Shown here piece after piece: positions 33,003 to 44,504 of a stretch of 64,000 nucleotides of DNA. Position 1 is the first letter of the stretch, and each line of letters begins with the position of its first letter. The notes beneath the pieces are model-generated. The model was not told where the DNA came from, did no database searches, and saw nothing but the letters and a program-made list of their open reading frames with translations. The stretch spans positions 4,540,001 through 4,604,000 of the forward strand of contig NC_086179.1 of the NCBI RefSeq assembly GCF_023053635.1, given 5' to 3'. Position numbers and translations under genes: made by a program. The stretch comes from Elgaria multicarinata webbii. Lineage: Eukaryota; Chordata; Lepidosauria; Squamata; Anguidae.

Positions 33003-33326
33003 TTTCCCATGATATAAGAGCCTCGTGTGGCACAGAGTGGTAAAGCAGTAGTTTCTGCAGCTGAAACTCTCCCCACGGCCTGAGTTCGATCCCAGTGGAA
33101 GCTGGTTTCAGGCAGCTGGCTTGGGTCTACTCAGCCTTGCATCCTCCTGAGGTCGGTAAAATGAGTATCCAGTTAGCTGGGGGAAAGGTAAAAACGGCCG
33201 GGGAAGGCAACGGCAAACCACCCCGCTATAAGGCCTGCCAAGAAAACGTCAGCGAAAGCTGGCGTCCCTCCAAGAGTCAGTAATGACTCAGTGCTTGCAT
33301 GAGAGGTTCCTTTCCTTTCCCATGAT
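33003..33326 (+). mobile_element. tRNA-derived SINE with Bov-B-like 3' end and 11-bp target duplication
   Basis: The body is 33014-33315, with A-box-like TGGCACAGAGTGG and B-box-like GAGTTCGATCC. The 3' end 'caagagtcagtaatgactca' resembles the Bov-B LINE end. TTTCCCATGAT flanks both sides (33003-33013, 33316-33326). Squamate Sauria/Squam-type SINE by resemblance. Confidence 0.85.
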
Positions 33327-33339
33327 CCTCAACCTTTGG

Positions 33340-33412
33340 CTATGTTGGCCAGGGTTGATGGGACATTGTACTCCAAAACATCTGGAGGGAATCACATTGG
33401 GGAAAGCTATCA
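33340..33412. mobile_element. Palindromic MITE fragment, same family as 12290
   Basis: One arm: 'actccaaaacatctggaggg'. Confidence 0.45.
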
Positions 33413-33423
33413 TAGATAGCACA

Positions 33424-33885
33424 GAATCATAGAATCATAGAATAGTATGATAGGGGTCTAGAAACAAAGCCCTATGAAGAGAGACTGAAAGAACTGGGCA
33501 TGTTTAGCCTGGAAAAGAGAAGATTGAGGGGAGACATGATAGCACTCTTCAAATACTTAAAAGGTTGTCACGCAGAGGAGGGCCAGGATCTCTTCTCGAT
33601 CCTCCCAGAGTGCAGGACACGGAATAACGGGCTCAAGTTAAAGGAAGCCAGATTCCGGCTGGACATCAGGAAAAAACTTCCTGACTGTTAGAGCAGTGCG
33701 ACGGTGGAATCAGTTCCCTAGGGAGGTTGTGGGCTCTCCCACACTAGAGGCCTTCAAGAGGCAGCTGGACAACCATCTGTCAGGGATTCTTTAGGGTGGA
33801 TTCCTGCATTGAGCAGGGGGTTGGACTAGATGGCCTTGTAGGCCCCTTCCAACTCTGCTATTCTATGATTCTATGATTCTATATT
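33424..33885 (+). mobile_element. CR1 LINE with a reversed tail fragment at its 5' end
   Basis: 33424-33446 is the inverse of the CR1 tail, followed at once by the plus-strand CR1 C-terminal region and a normal tail. Confidence 0.85.
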
Positions 33886-33892
33886 TCTAGTA

Positions 33893-34575
33893 GAGATGGA
33901 CGGGGCCTACAAGGCCATCGAGTCCAACCCCTGCTCATTGCAGGAATCTACCTTAAACCATACCAGACAGATGGTTGTCCAGCTGCCTCTTGAAGGCCTC
34001 TAGTGTGGGAGAGCCCACAACCTCCCTAGGTAATTGGTTCCATTGTCATACTGCTCTAACAGTCAGAAAGTTTTTCCTGATGTCCAGCTGGAATCTGGCT
34101 TCCTGTCACTTGAGCCCGTTATTCCGTGTCCTGCACTGTGGGAGGATCGAGAAGAGATCCTGGCCCTCCTCTGCGTGACAACCTTTTAAGTATTTGAAGA
34201 GTGCTCTCATGTCTCCCCTCCATCTTCTCTTCTCCAGGCTCAACATGCCCAGTTCTTTCAGTCTCTCTTCATAGGGCTTTGTTTCCAGACCCCTGATCAT
34301 CCTGGTTGCCCTCCTCTGAACACGCTCCAGCTTGTCTGCATCCTTCTTGAAGTGTGGAGCCCAGAACTGGACGCAATACTCAGGGGGAGGCCAAACCAGT
34401 GCCCAATGGAGGGGAACCAGTACCTTGCATGATTTGGAAGCTCTACTTTTATTAATGCAGCCCAAAATAGCATTTGCTTTTTTTGCAGCTACACCACATT
34501 GTTGGCTCATATTCAGCTTGTGATCTACAACAATTCCAAGATCCTTCTCATTTGCAGTATTGCTGAGCCAAGCAA
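33893..34575 (-). mobile_element. CR1 LINE, 5'-truncated, tail-to-tail with the previous copy
   Basis: The complement encodes [20 protein letters not shown] through [13 protein letters not shown] and beyond. Confidence 0.88.
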
Positions 34576-35231
34576 GTCTTTCAGCCACAACACATTTACT
34601 CTAGAGTTAGCCCTAGTAAAGTCAGTAGAACTGGCCTGGATGGTTGTGGCTTGTGGCTCTACTTAAGTTAATAGTGTGATGTTTTCGTAAACGTTGATCC
34701 TAAAGGCCATTCCATTGCAGTAACAGAGTTGTCCCACTGAGGCCCATGGGACTACTCCAAAATAAAGTTAATTGCCGAGGGGCTGCCTTGCAGACCGTGG
34801 GATGCTGATTTCAGGCCCATAGTATCTGAATGGCCAATCAAAACATCAGACGCGGCTATAAAAAGACCAGCAACTTCTGTATTGAGATGAAATACAATGG
34901 AATGCTTGTGCTATTTATAGTGCGTTTCACGCCGGTTGAGGCTTTTCTTTTGTGGTCTGTCCCAAATTCTGACAGCATCAGATATAAACATTTGTTTCTT
35001 GCTAAAAGAAAGAACTGCGTCAAACATTGGTTCGCCCCCCCTTCAAATACACTCAACTTGCTGATGCTCAGGACTGGAAATGGTGACTCCTGTCTGGAGG
35101 GAAATGAGTAAAAGTGAAAAAGAAGAAAGGCCTTTAAAACAGCAGTTTTCAAAGGATGTTTCTAGAAACCCTGAAGTTTTTTGGAAATTTATCAGGGGTT
35201 CGTTGATGAGAAGACCATAGGAAAGCGTTGA
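34576..35231. other. No gene seen
   Basis: Nothing recognised. Confidence 0.4.
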
Positions 35232-35344
35232 TGTTGATTTATTATTACATTTATATCCCCCCTTACTTTCTTTTGCAAGGAATCCAAGGCAGCATACATG
35301 ATCCTGTTCTTCTTCGTTATCCTCACACAACAACCCTGTGAAGT

Positions 35345-35680
35345 AGGTTAGGTAGGGTGACCCTATGGAAAGGAGGACAGGGCTCCTGTATCTTTAACAG
35401 TTGTATAGAAAGGGGAATTTCAGCAGGTGTCATTTGTATATATGCAGAACCTGATGAAATTCCCTCTTCATCACAGCAGTTAAAGCTGTAGGAGCTCTAC
35501 TCTCTTTTGTATCTGGTCACTCTAGTATAGCTCCTGCACCTTTAACTGTTGTGATGAAGAGGTAATCTCACCAGGTTCTTCGTATATAGAAATGACACCT
35601 GCTGAAATTCCCCTTTCTATACAACTGTTAAAGATACAGGAGCCCGGTCCTCCTTTCCATATGGTCACCCTAAGGTTAGG
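35345..35680. mobile_element. hAT-like MITE (GTGACC family), complete with 8-bp target duplication
   Basis: The element 35353-35672 is flanked by AGGTTAGG on both sides (35345-35352, 35673-35680), inside the SINE. Confidence 0.93.
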
Positions 35681-35747
35681 CTGAGAGTCAGCCCAAAGTC
35701 ACCAAGCAAGTTTTGTGGCTGAGTGGGGACTAGAACCCCAGGGATGT

Positions 35748-36159
35748 CCATACGCTGCAGCTTTGTAGCTGGGGGTCCCTCAAAACCCCGCAGCGTCGCT
35801 GCTGTGGGGTGAGAACGATAAATTTAGACAGCAGGAGGGAGCATGGGCAGTGCTGGTCATCACGCCCTTGCGCCCTGCCCTGCCCTGCCTTCCCACGCTT
35901 ACTTGGACTTACCGTGGGACTTTCAGCCACCTCCAGCAACGCCCACTGACTGAACCCAAACCGAGGCCACCACTGACAGATGGAGGAACAACGTGGTGAC
36001 CTAGGAGCAACTAAAAAAATCGTGGTAAAAGGACACTGCAGATAAGTGCCGTTTCGGGGGTAGAAGCCCAATGTGGCTGCGAGGTGGTAGCTGTGGCATA
36101 TAAACAACGCAGCAGCACTGTGCAGCTACGCCAGGGTAAATAGGCTGTATATACACCAC
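35748..36159. mobile_element. Unclassified insertion inside the SINE
   Basis: SINE sequence stops and resumes at ACCCCA, present on both sides. The interior has inverted motifs (CATACGCTGCAG and CTGTGCAGCTACG). Superfamily not determined. Confidence 0.45.
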
Positions 36160-36262
36160 CCCAGATCTCTTGAGTCTTAGTCCAACACTGTAACCATTAT
36201 GCCACACTGGCTCTTGATCAGGGGTTTTGCATCACTGGGTATTTGCCAATGCCAATTATCCT

Positions 36263-36654
36263 GGCAAGGCTAAGGTGGCCATGTTCACAGAGAATAACCC
36301 TATATTTAAAGGGCTGTCCAAGGACAGTCCTCTGTTTGAAAGCGTTCTCTATTTGAAGGGTTGTCCAGTCTGAATCCAATTTAAAGAGAAAGAACCCTAA
36401 GAAAAGAGAGCCGGCCGGGGCCTCGAAGTTGCACACCAAGCACCCAAACGGCTGACCTGGTCCATATCTTCCCCGCTACGATGAGATGAACTGCATTCTT
36501 ACATAAATTACAGTCATGATTCTAAATTTGCATCACTGCATATAAATCAGCATATGTAGATTTTATGCAGATTTGGGCCATCCCTTGTCTTCATTTCAAG
36601 TGATGTATTCCTTCTTTTTTTCGGTGATGCGTATATGGCCACCCTAGGCAGGCG
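36263..36654. mobile_element. hAT-like element (GTGGCC-ended family), full length
   Basis: 36271-36646, from TAAGGTGGCCATG to TATGGCCACCCTA. Flanks GGCAAGGC and GGCAGGCG are alike apart from one base gained or lost. Confidence 0.65.
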
Positions 36655-36684
36655 CACCACTACCCAATTCCCAAGCCCTGCTCC

Positions 36685-37007
36685 TAGGGTGACCGTATGA
36701 AAAGGAGGACAGGGCTCGTGTATTTTTAACAGTTTTATAGAAAAGGGAATTTCAGTAGGTGTCATCTGTATGCACACAGCACCTGGTGGTGAAATCCCCT
36801 CTTCGTCACAACAGTGAAAGCTGCAGGAGCCCTGCCCTCTTTTGTATCTGGTCACACTGGGCAGGGCTCCTGCAGCTTTCACTGTTATGATAAAGAGGGA
36901 ATTTCACCAGGTTCTCCATATCTACAAATGACACCTGCAGAAATTCCCTTTTCAATACAACTGTTAAAGATACAGGAGCCCTGTCCTCCTTTTCATAGGG
37001 TCACCCT
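36685..37007. mobile_element. hAT-like MITE (GTGACC family), dimer form
   Basis: TAGGGTGACC and GGTCACCCT ends with a mirror-image interior. Confidence 0.8.
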
Positions 37008-37118
37008 GTGCATGTGTGCGTGCCTGCCTGCCTGCTTGCTTAAGAGCTCCAAGCAAGCAAAAATCTCTCAGACTTAATCCCTCCTAATCATCGTATGAAT
37101 TTGGGGTAAATGACAACC

Positions 37119-37410
37119 TAGGGTGACCCTATGAAAAGGAGGACAGGGCTCCCTAAGAAAAGGGAATTTCAGCAGGTGCCATTCGTATGCACGGAGCACC
37201 TGGCGAACTGCCTTCTTCATCACCACAGTTCAAGCTGCAGGAGCCCTGGCCTCTTTTGTATCTGGTCATGCTAGGCAGGGCTCCTGCAGCTTGAACTGTG
37301 GTGATGAAGAGGGCAGTTCGCCAGGTGCTGCATGCATATGAATGACACCTGCTGAAACTGCCTTTCCTATACAACTGTTAAAGATACAGGAGCCCGGTCC
37401 TCCTTCCCAG
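37119..37410. mobile_element. hAT-like MITE (GTGACC family), right end lost
   Basis: Left terminus and the two halves are present; the copy stops at 'ggtcctccttcccag'. The left half has a short internal deletion. Confidence 0.7.
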
Positions 37411-37761
37411 CCTTTCCCAGAAGTCAGAGGCTTTGGGGGGAAGTAGGCGGCTGCAAGGCGCTCACAGAACATGCGCCAACCCCTCCAGGGACTGGAGTAT
37501 CCTGGATCATCACCACGTATTTTCTCCATCTGATGGTGGTGGCCTTGGGTTGGGCAAAGCCCAGTGGGCATTGCTGTGGGCAGATCCAAGCCCAACTGTG
37601 ATTTCTCCACAAGTGTGGGTACGCAGGGCAGGGGGCAGTAGCCAAATGGCTACCGGTGCTGTGGTTTCCTGCCGGATAGCCATGCTCCTCCTGCTATCTA
37701 TATTTATAGCATCAGCTTCGCAGCAGCGATGCTGCAGCGTTTTGAGCTAATATGGCTTCAA
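37411..37761. other. No gene seen
   Basis: 37700-37745 has GCAGCG-rich motifs like those at 35760-35800; otherwise unrecognised. Confidence 0.3.
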
Positions 37762-37774
37762 TTATTTTATTTGT

Positions 37775-37813
<39 letters not shown>

Positions 37814-38095
37814 TATAGCACCATCAATGTACATGGTGCTGTACAGAGTAAAACAATAAAATAGCAAGACCCTGCCGCATAGGCTTACATTCTAATAGAA
37901 TCATAATAAAACAATAAGAAGGGGAAGCGAATGCACCAAAGAGGCGCAGGGTAGAGTAAAACTAACAGTATAAAAGTAAGGTCAAAATCAAGTTCTAAAA
38001 GCTTTAGAAAAAGGAAACGTTTTTAGCTGAGCTTTAAAAACTGTGATTGAACTTGTAGTTTGCAAACGTTCTGGAAGAGCATTCCAGGCATAAGG

Positions 38096-38524
38096 TAGGG
38101 TGACCCTATGAAAAGGAGGACAGGGCTCCTGTATCTTTAACAGTTGCACAGAAAAGGGAATTTCAGCAGGTGTCATTTGTATATCATAGAGTTGGAAGGG
38201 GCCTACAAGGCCATCGAGTCCAACCCCCTGCTCAATGCAGGAATCCACCCTAAAAGTTTGAAAAGGGAATCTCAGCAGGTGACATTTGTATATATGGAGA
38301 ACCTGGTGAAATTCCCTCTTCATTACAACAGTTAAAGCTGCAGGAGCTATACCAGAGTGACCAGATACAAAAGAGGGCAGGGCACCTGCAGCTTTAACTG
38401 GTGTAATGAAGAGGACATTTCACCAGGTTCTCCATATATACAAATGACACCTGCTGGAATTCCCTTTTCAATACAACTGTTAAAGATACAGGAGCCCTGT
38501 CCTCCTTTTCAAATGGTCACCCTA
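38096..38524. mobile_element. hAT-like MITE inside L2, itself carrying a CR1 fragment
   Basis: TAGGGTGACC to GGTCACCCTA, enlarged by a CR1 fragment at 38185-38259. Confidence 0.8.
38151..38293 (-). mobile_element. 75-bp CR1 fragment flanked by 34-bp direct repeats
   Basis: 38151-38184 and 38260-38293 are the same MITE segment (2 differences in 34) on either side of a minus-strand CR1 3' end. Confidence 0.8.
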
Positions 38525-38690
38525 GATAAGGGGCAGTGGAAGAAAATGGACGAAGCTGAGCAAGAGAAGTGGAGACCCTTCGGCAGGTAAGACACATGGC
38601 ATCTGAGAGCGAAGAGCACGAGCGGGGCAATAGGGTGAAATGAGAGAGGAAAGCCCCGGAGAAGAGATGGTGTGGAGAAAGTGAGTAGGG

Positions 38691-39103
38691 AGACCCCCTC
38701 TCAAAAGACTAGTAGAAGCCAGTGGGGGTCATCCCATGAAGTGAATTGGTGGGAGATTCGGAACAGAGAAAAGGGAGGGCTTCTTCACACAGCGCAGCGT
38801 CAAACTGTGAAATTTGCTACTGCAAGACGGCGTGATGGCCACCAATTTGGGTGGGTTTAAAAGGGGGTTAGGCAAATTCCTGGAAGAAAATGCTATCAAT
38901 GGCTACTAGTCCTGATGGCTACTTTCCTTCAGTATCAGAGGCAGTATGCCTATGTGCGTGAGTTGCTGGGGAACATGGGTGGGAGGGTGCTGTTGCGCTC
39001 TGTTCCCGCTTGTGAGTTTCCTGTGGGCAGCTGGGGAACAGACTTGTTCCTGTGGGAACAGACTTGATGGACCATTGGTGTGATCCAGCATGGCTTTTCT
39101 TAT
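38691..39103 (+). mobile_element. CR1-type LINE, second subfamily, 3' end
   Basis: Recognisable coding end ('gtttaaaagggggttaggca') and 3' UTR. Confidence 0.75.
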
Positions 39104-39200
39104 CATAGAATCATAGAATAGAAGAGTTGGAAGGGGCCTCTAAGGACATCAAGTCCAACACCCTGCTCCATGCAGGAATCCACCTCAAAGCCCTGGCAAG
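39104..39200 (-). mobile_element. CR1 LINE 3' end fragment
   Basis: Reversed tail and 3' UTR abutting the previous element's 3' end. Confidence 0.8.
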
Positions 39201-40071
39201 TACCAACTGACTCCCGCATTTTTAGTTAGTCAGAAGGCATTTAATGACAACTCCTCACCGAAACTGTGTGGTTCTAAAGGGACACCTCCAAGGCCAATGG
39301 GTGTGTGAAGGCGATTACGGCCGCCTTGCTTCTTGCAATAGCCTGTCTGTGCTTTCATGTCTCGCCTCTGGAAGTTTATCCAGGTAAAGCCCTTTGAATG
39401 AAGACAAAATCGCGCCGCATCACCAGACACCCGCCCGCCCCATCCCACGCAGGCATAGCTTCGGCTATGGGGCGGTATAGAAATGCAATAAATAAATAAA
39501 TAAATAAATAAATAGCTGCACAATGCCTTGGGAAAGAGCATCACAAAAGATGTCACCGCTTTTGGCTTTTGGCTAAACCCTCAGAGATCCCCTAGGAATG
39601 TGCTGCCTCTCCCATCTCTCGCAGTCCTGTTTCCAGAGCGAAACAAAGCCGTCCACCTCCTGTTTTCTCTCCGAATGCCACCGCCGCCCCCCCCCCCCCA
39701 ATGAGTCTCCGGAGCACCTCTCTCGCCCCAGGACTGGAAAAAACCCAAAACAGAAACAGATGCAGGGGAGGGCTAGGACTTAATTAGAGACAGTTCTTTG
39801 CAGCAAGACGGTTTTGCAGCAGTCACAGAGAACTACACTTGCCTTGCGTAGGCGTTGGTACAACAACAGGGCCTTTCACCAGGTACCTAGTCCAGTCTAG
39901 GCCTCGTCTTCATGAGCATGGGAGGAGAGTGCATTGTTGTTATTCGCTGCGGCATGCTGAAATTGGCTCTGCTCCATCATTGTTACACGGACTGTAGCCA
40001 GCCATACTTAAAACCCAGCAATTCAGTGCTGGAAAAGACATACCTCCAAGTCAGTGTGGGGAGTAGACTAG
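39201..40071. other. No gene; L2-like tail at about 39465-39513
   Basis: 'tatggggcggtatagaaatg' with an AAAT run is an L2 3' end. Poly-C at about 39688-39699. The rest is unrecognised. Confidence 0.45.
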
Positions 40072-40487
40072 AATCATAGAATCATAGAATAGTAGAGTTG
40101 GAAGGGGCCTCTAAGGCCATCGAGTCCAACCCCCTGCTCAATGCAGGAATCCACCCTAAAGCATCCCTGACAGATGGTTGTCCAGCTGCCTCTTGAAGGC
40201 CTCTAGTGTAGGAGAGCCCACAACCTCCCTAGGTCATTGGTTCCATTGTCGTACTGCTCTAACAGTCAGGAAGTTTTTCCTGATGTCCAGCTGGAATCTG
40301 ACTTCCTGTAACTTGAGCCCGTTATTCCGTGTCCTGCACTCTAGGAGGATCGAGAAGAGATTCTGGCCCTCCTCTGTGTGACAACCTTTCAAGTATTTGA
40401 AGAGTGCTATCAGGTCTCCCCTCCATCTTCTCTTCTCCAGGCTAAACATGCCCAGTTCTTCCAGTCTCTTCTAGGGCTTTTTTTCGA
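40072..40487 (-). mobile_element. CR1 LINE, 5'-truncated
   Basis: The complement encodes the CR1 C terminus ([20 protein letters not shown]). Confidence 0.88.
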
Positions 40488-40579
40488 GAACCAACATCAT
40501 CTGAAGAGAGGCTTGTTATCTGTCTCTCTACAGGTTCCCCCTACCACTAACAATTTAATGAAGGGGAATGTGGAGTAAC

Positions 40580-41104
40580 TAAGGCTGTTTCTACACCAGC
40601 CTGAAAATCCGAGTTGGTCATGGATGAGTCCCTGTGCGTCCAAATGACACACAGGGACTCCCGGGAGCAGGGGGGTGGGACGAGCACGGGTTTTCCCAGG
40701 GATTAATAATCCCTGGGAAAACCAGATTCTTCCCGCTGTCTCGGGATCGTCCCGAGACCACAGGAGATGTGTGGGCCCCTGTTGCGGCTTCGTCCTGCGT
40801 CCTCGCGAGTAAACGCTAAGAGGCAAGAAACTGGCACAGGGCACGGAGCTTTTAAGGTGCTCTGTGTCCATCGGGGGTGGAGGGGGGAGCGGAATCTTTT
40901 TTCTTTTTTTTTTAAGTACCTTTTCGTTGGAGCGCACATGCGGTCATCTTCAGTAAAAAATAAAAAATGCCGGGCACGACATCCCTCCTTCCTCCCAGGA
41001 TGTCGTGCGCGTGTCTAGATAAAGGGGAGGATCTCGCGAGCACAATATCGTGAGATCCTCCCTACTTCCTCCCTCTACACCCATATGGTGTAGAAAGGGC
41101 CTAA
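40580..41104. mobile_element. PIF/Harbinger-like non-autonomous element with TAA target duplication
   Basis: 40583-41101, from GGCTGTTTCTACACCA to TGGTGTAGAAAGGGCC (14 of 16 matching), flanked by TAA on both sides. Interior palindromes include CCCAGGGATTA/TAATCCCTGGG. Confidence 0.8.
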
Positions 41105-41257
41105 GTCTCAATACCAGTACTGCATGAGAACACCCCACCGGCACAAATAAACCCAACTCCAAAATGCATTGGGCCAGCTCTACCACTACATCAGAGAACC
41201 CAATTATCACAGCTCCCAACTCTGGAGCTGTGCAGCTCCAGAACTAACACCACATCA

Positions 41258-41648
41258 TAAAAACATAAGAAGGGCCAGGCTGGATCAGACCAAGGGTCCA
41301 TCTAGTCCAGCACTCTGTTCACACAGGGGCCAACCAGTCATCGGCCAGGGATGAACAAGCAGGACGTGGTGCAACAGCACCCTCCCACCCATGTTCCCCA
41401 GCAACTGGTGCACACAGGCTTACTGCCTCGAATACTGGAGACAGCACACAACCATCAGGGCTAGTAGCCATGGATAGCCTTTGCCTCCAGGAATTGATCC
41501 AACCCCCTTTTAAAGCCATCCAAATGGGTGGCCATCACTACATCTTGTAGTAGTGAGTTCCATAATTTAACTCTGCGCTGTGTGAAGAAGTCCTTCCTCT
41601 TATTTGTCCTGGATCTCCCAAAAATCAGCTTCATGGGATGACCCACGG
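41258..41648 (-). mobile_element. CR1-type LINE, second subfamily, 3' end
   Basis: The complement encodes KDFFTQRRVKLWNSLLQDVV and GFKRGLDQFLEAKAIHGY, then the 3' UTR. Confidence 0.85.
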
Positions 41649-42127
41649 AAACAAATTAACGCAGTCCCTTTGCAACTCTGACGCTGCGCAGCTCCAGAGC
41701 TAAGAAGACATCAGAGAAGTGAATTAACAATGTTCCGGAGTTAATTAATGCAGGAAGCGCATAGACGTCTCTCGAGGGGAACGCTAAAGGAGTGGTTGAG
41801 GGAAGGGCCAACCCGTGTCACAGCTAGGTCACAGGCGTGCCCAGGATTTAAACTGGAAGCATGGGGGCACATTGCAGATCAAGAGCCTGGGAGCCGCTTC
41901 GACTAAAAAGAACGGAATAATAGAGGAGGGTTTTCCAGGCAGAAGCGGCTGATTGGGAGAACGTTGGCCAGGATGTCTTGGACCGCAAAGGACCCCACAA
42001 TGCACCGAAGCCACAGGAAACACCCCCATGTAGACAACCCCCTAGTGGACTGTTCCAGTAGTGGAGAATCCTTGACGTAGTCTGAAACCATCTTTGCAAC
42101 CAGTGTTGTGTCCTGATCTATGGGGAA
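41649..42127. other. No gene seen
   Basis: Nothing recognised. Confidence 0.4.
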
Positions 42128-42400
42128 CCTTTAGAACATGGCATTGAACCTCTTGTAGCCCGTGGGCTGAATTCAATTCATGAGAGGCTCTCAGGGGGCG
42201 CTTTCCAGTGGTGGGCGTGGCCAAAAACACCAGCGTATTTTAAATTAAAGCCCTTCCAGCCGGTAACTAAGCCTTGGGAGAGGCATTTCAAATTTTTAGA
42301 ATGGGAAAAAAATACTATACAAAATCCTGGAAACCACAAAACGATCCGTGGTTGGAAGAAAGTGGATGAGGCTCAGGGCCTTGAGGTCCAACATCTATGC
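42128..42400. mobile_element. hAT-Charlie-like fragment
   Basis: 'tagcccgtgggctgaattca' and blocks shared with 5084-5300. Confidence 0.4.
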
Positions 42401-42436
42401 TTTAGAACTATTCTGTACATCAATTTGCCCCAAGAG

Positions 42437-42537
42437 GAGTTTGGACTACATATCCCATCATTTGCAGCCAGCTGGCAGGGATGATGGGAGTTATAGTCCA
42501 AATATATCTGGAGGACACGAGACTACGGAAGGCTGAT
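42437..42537. mobile_element. Palindromic MITE, same family as 12290
   Basis: 'gtttggactacatatcccat' and the inverse 'gggagttatagtccaa'. Confidence 0.65.
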
Positions 42538-42759
42538 GCATACATGTCACGTGCTATGATAGAAATCTGGATTGTACCACTTCAGACCACAGGTGGGGAG
42601 GGAGGCCATCTTTTTTAATGCCCCCCCAATATGAAAAGCTCCGTGCTTGCATTAATTAGCCCACTGGAAAAGGCTAAACCTTCCTCCTTGATGTGCTAAC
42701 TCTCTACTGACATGAAGGACTTATTTGTTCTAATGAGGGGGAGCATTTGAAAATGCAAC
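42538..42759. other. No gene seen
   Basis: Nothing recognised. Confidence 0.35.
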
Positions 42760-43200
42760 CCTCTGCTTGTGGCAGACAGATCAAGAACTCTGCCTCCTGA
42801 TTCCACGGAACCTGACGAACAACTTTTAGAGGCTCTTGAAGGCCTACGAGATCAAGCAATCTGGAGAATGTACCACTTCACCTCCCGCTGCGAGATGTTT
42901 GCAAGTTCCTTTGCTGATAAGATCTCTAGTATCTGGTTGACCTGGATGCCGCCTTGATTCCAGAGCCTGTACTTGAAGTATCCTTGGCCTCCCTCTATCG
43001 TAATTGCCTGGAGGAGTTTCATTGACTGCAGCATGAGGCAGCGGGATTACTGCCAGGATTCCAGGAGATGAGTGGCCCACAGCCGGAACCCTAGATCCGT
43101 TCCCATCACGGCTGATGGTTGTTTTCTGAAGGGCTCTGGCTGGTGTCCTGAGATCTTTACTAAATAGTGCCATGAAGGAAGGAGAGGAGGGGTTGATGAG
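42760..43200 (+). mobile_element. L2-like LINE, internal coding fragment
   Basis: Encodes FASSFADKISSI, resembling the 'FFxDKIxxI' block between endonuclease and reverse transcriptase in L2. Several frame breaks. Confidence 0.5.
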
Positions 43201-43223
43201 GATACCCCTGAAGACATCTTTAC

Positions 43224-43413
43224 TTGAACCATCCAGTATCAGAGGCAATAAGTCTATATACACCAGTTGCTGGGGAACGTGGGTGGAAGGGTCCCGTGGC
43301 TTTTGTGGGTTTGTGGGTTCCTTGTTGACCGCTGGTGGGCCACTGCGTGAACAGATTGCTGGACTAGGTGGACCCTTGGTCTGATCCAACAGGGCTCTTC
43401 TTATGTTCTTATC
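43224..43413 (+). mobile_element. CR1-type LINE, second subfamily, 3' end
   Basis: 'cagttgctggggaacgtggg' to 'ggtctgatccaacagggctc'. Confidence 0.8.
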
Positions 43414-43567
43414 TGAACTGGGCAATTATGAGCCATACCGATGCCATGTGTCCTCTTCTACAGAGTCCTCTTCTCTATTGGAAGGGGCCCTCGATCTGAA
43501 GTGCTATCGTGGTCCAATTCCAGTTCATCAACAAAGAACCATAACATGTGTTGCCCATCAACACCTG

Positions 43568-44275
43568 AATCATAGAATCATAGAATAGTAGAGTTGGAAG
43601 GGGCCTACAAGGCCATCGAGTCCCTGCTCAATGCAGGAATCCACCCTAAAGCATCCCCGACAGATGCTTGTCCAGCTGCCTCTTGAAGGCCTCTAGTGTG
43701 GGAGAGCCCCCAACCTCCCTAGGTAACTGATTCCATTGTCGCGCTGCTCTAACAGTTAGGAAGTTTTTCCTGATGTCCAACTGGAATCTGGCTTCCTTTA
43801 ACTTGAGTCCATTATTCCGTGTCCTGCACTGTGGGAGGATCGAGAAGAGATCCTGGCCCTCCTCTGTGTGACAACCTTTCAAGTATTTGAAGAGTGCTCT
43901 CATGGCTCCCCTCAGTCTCCTCTTCTCCAGGCTAAACATGTCCAGTTCTTCCAGTCTCTCTTCACAGGGCTTTGTTTCCAGACCCCTGATCATCCTGGTT
44001 GCCCTCCTCTGAACACGCTCCAGCTTGTCTGCGTCCTTCTTGAATTGTGGAGCCCAGAACTGGACGCAATACTCTAGATGAGGCCTAACCAGGGCCGAAT
44101 AGAGAGGAACCAGGACCTCACGTGATTTGGAAGCTGTTCTTCTATTAATGCAGCCCCAAATAGCATTGGCCTTTCTTGCAGCCCTATCGCACTGTTGGCT
44201 CATATTCAGCTTGCGATCTACAACAATTCCAAGATCCTTCTCGTTTGTAGTATTGCTGAGCCAAGTATCCCCCAT
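43568..44275 (-). mobile_element. CR1 LINE, longest readable main-subfamily frame in the window
   Basis: The complement (43646-44341) is open for 231 codons: [52 protein letters not shown]. It is a comparatively young copy; the 3' UTR is missing a few bases near 43621. Confidence 0.9.
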
Positions 44276-44334
44276 CTTGTAACTGTGCCTTTGGTTGACT
44301 GAACAGGCAGGCACATAGATCACTTGGTCACATT

Positions 44335-44460
44335 CCTCCACACCATGGTTAGATATACTGTATTTCTAGTTAAATTATAATAAAGGTTTCTAAATCTGCA
44401 CCTATTACATATGCATTAGCATGTGCAAAGGTTATGCTTTTTTGTCCTCTTTTTATCAGC
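44335..44460. mobile_element. hAT-like fragment (GTGGCC-ended family)
   Basis: 'atatgcattagcatgtgcaa' and 'tatttctagttaaat' match the interior at 62630-62710. Confidence 0.4.
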
Positions 44461-44504
44461 CTGCTGTCCAAGTGTCAAGTATTGGCGGAGAACTTCAAGC
44501 TGAA

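Larger units (their letters stand above)
35232..36212 (-). mobile_element. MIR-like tRNA SINE split by two insertions
   Basis: Parts at 35232-35352, about 35681-35747 and 36160-36212 join into a SINE whose head is 'agccagtgtggcataatggt' on the minus strand and whose 3' part contains 'acaaccctgtgaagtaggtt' (plus-strand reading). The insertions are the MITE at 35353 and the element at 35748. Confidence 0.7.
37762..38690 (-). mobile_element. L2-type LINE carrying an internal GTGACC-family MITE
   Basis: The complement runs L2 coding end, 'ccttatgcctgg' site and 3' UTR ('agcaccatgtacattgatgg' type), with a TTTA run at 37762-37815. The MITE occupies 38096-38524. A second, inverted copy of the same composite lies at 44505-45405. 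Confidence 0.75.

Noticed and set aside
33018-33090. tRNA gene
   Set aside because: The A- and B-box-like motifs belong to the head of a 300-bp SINE with target duplication.
43646-44341. 231-codon minus-strand frame as a host gene
   Set aside because: It is the C-terminal part of CR1 reverse transcriptase within an ordinary 5'-truncated copy.
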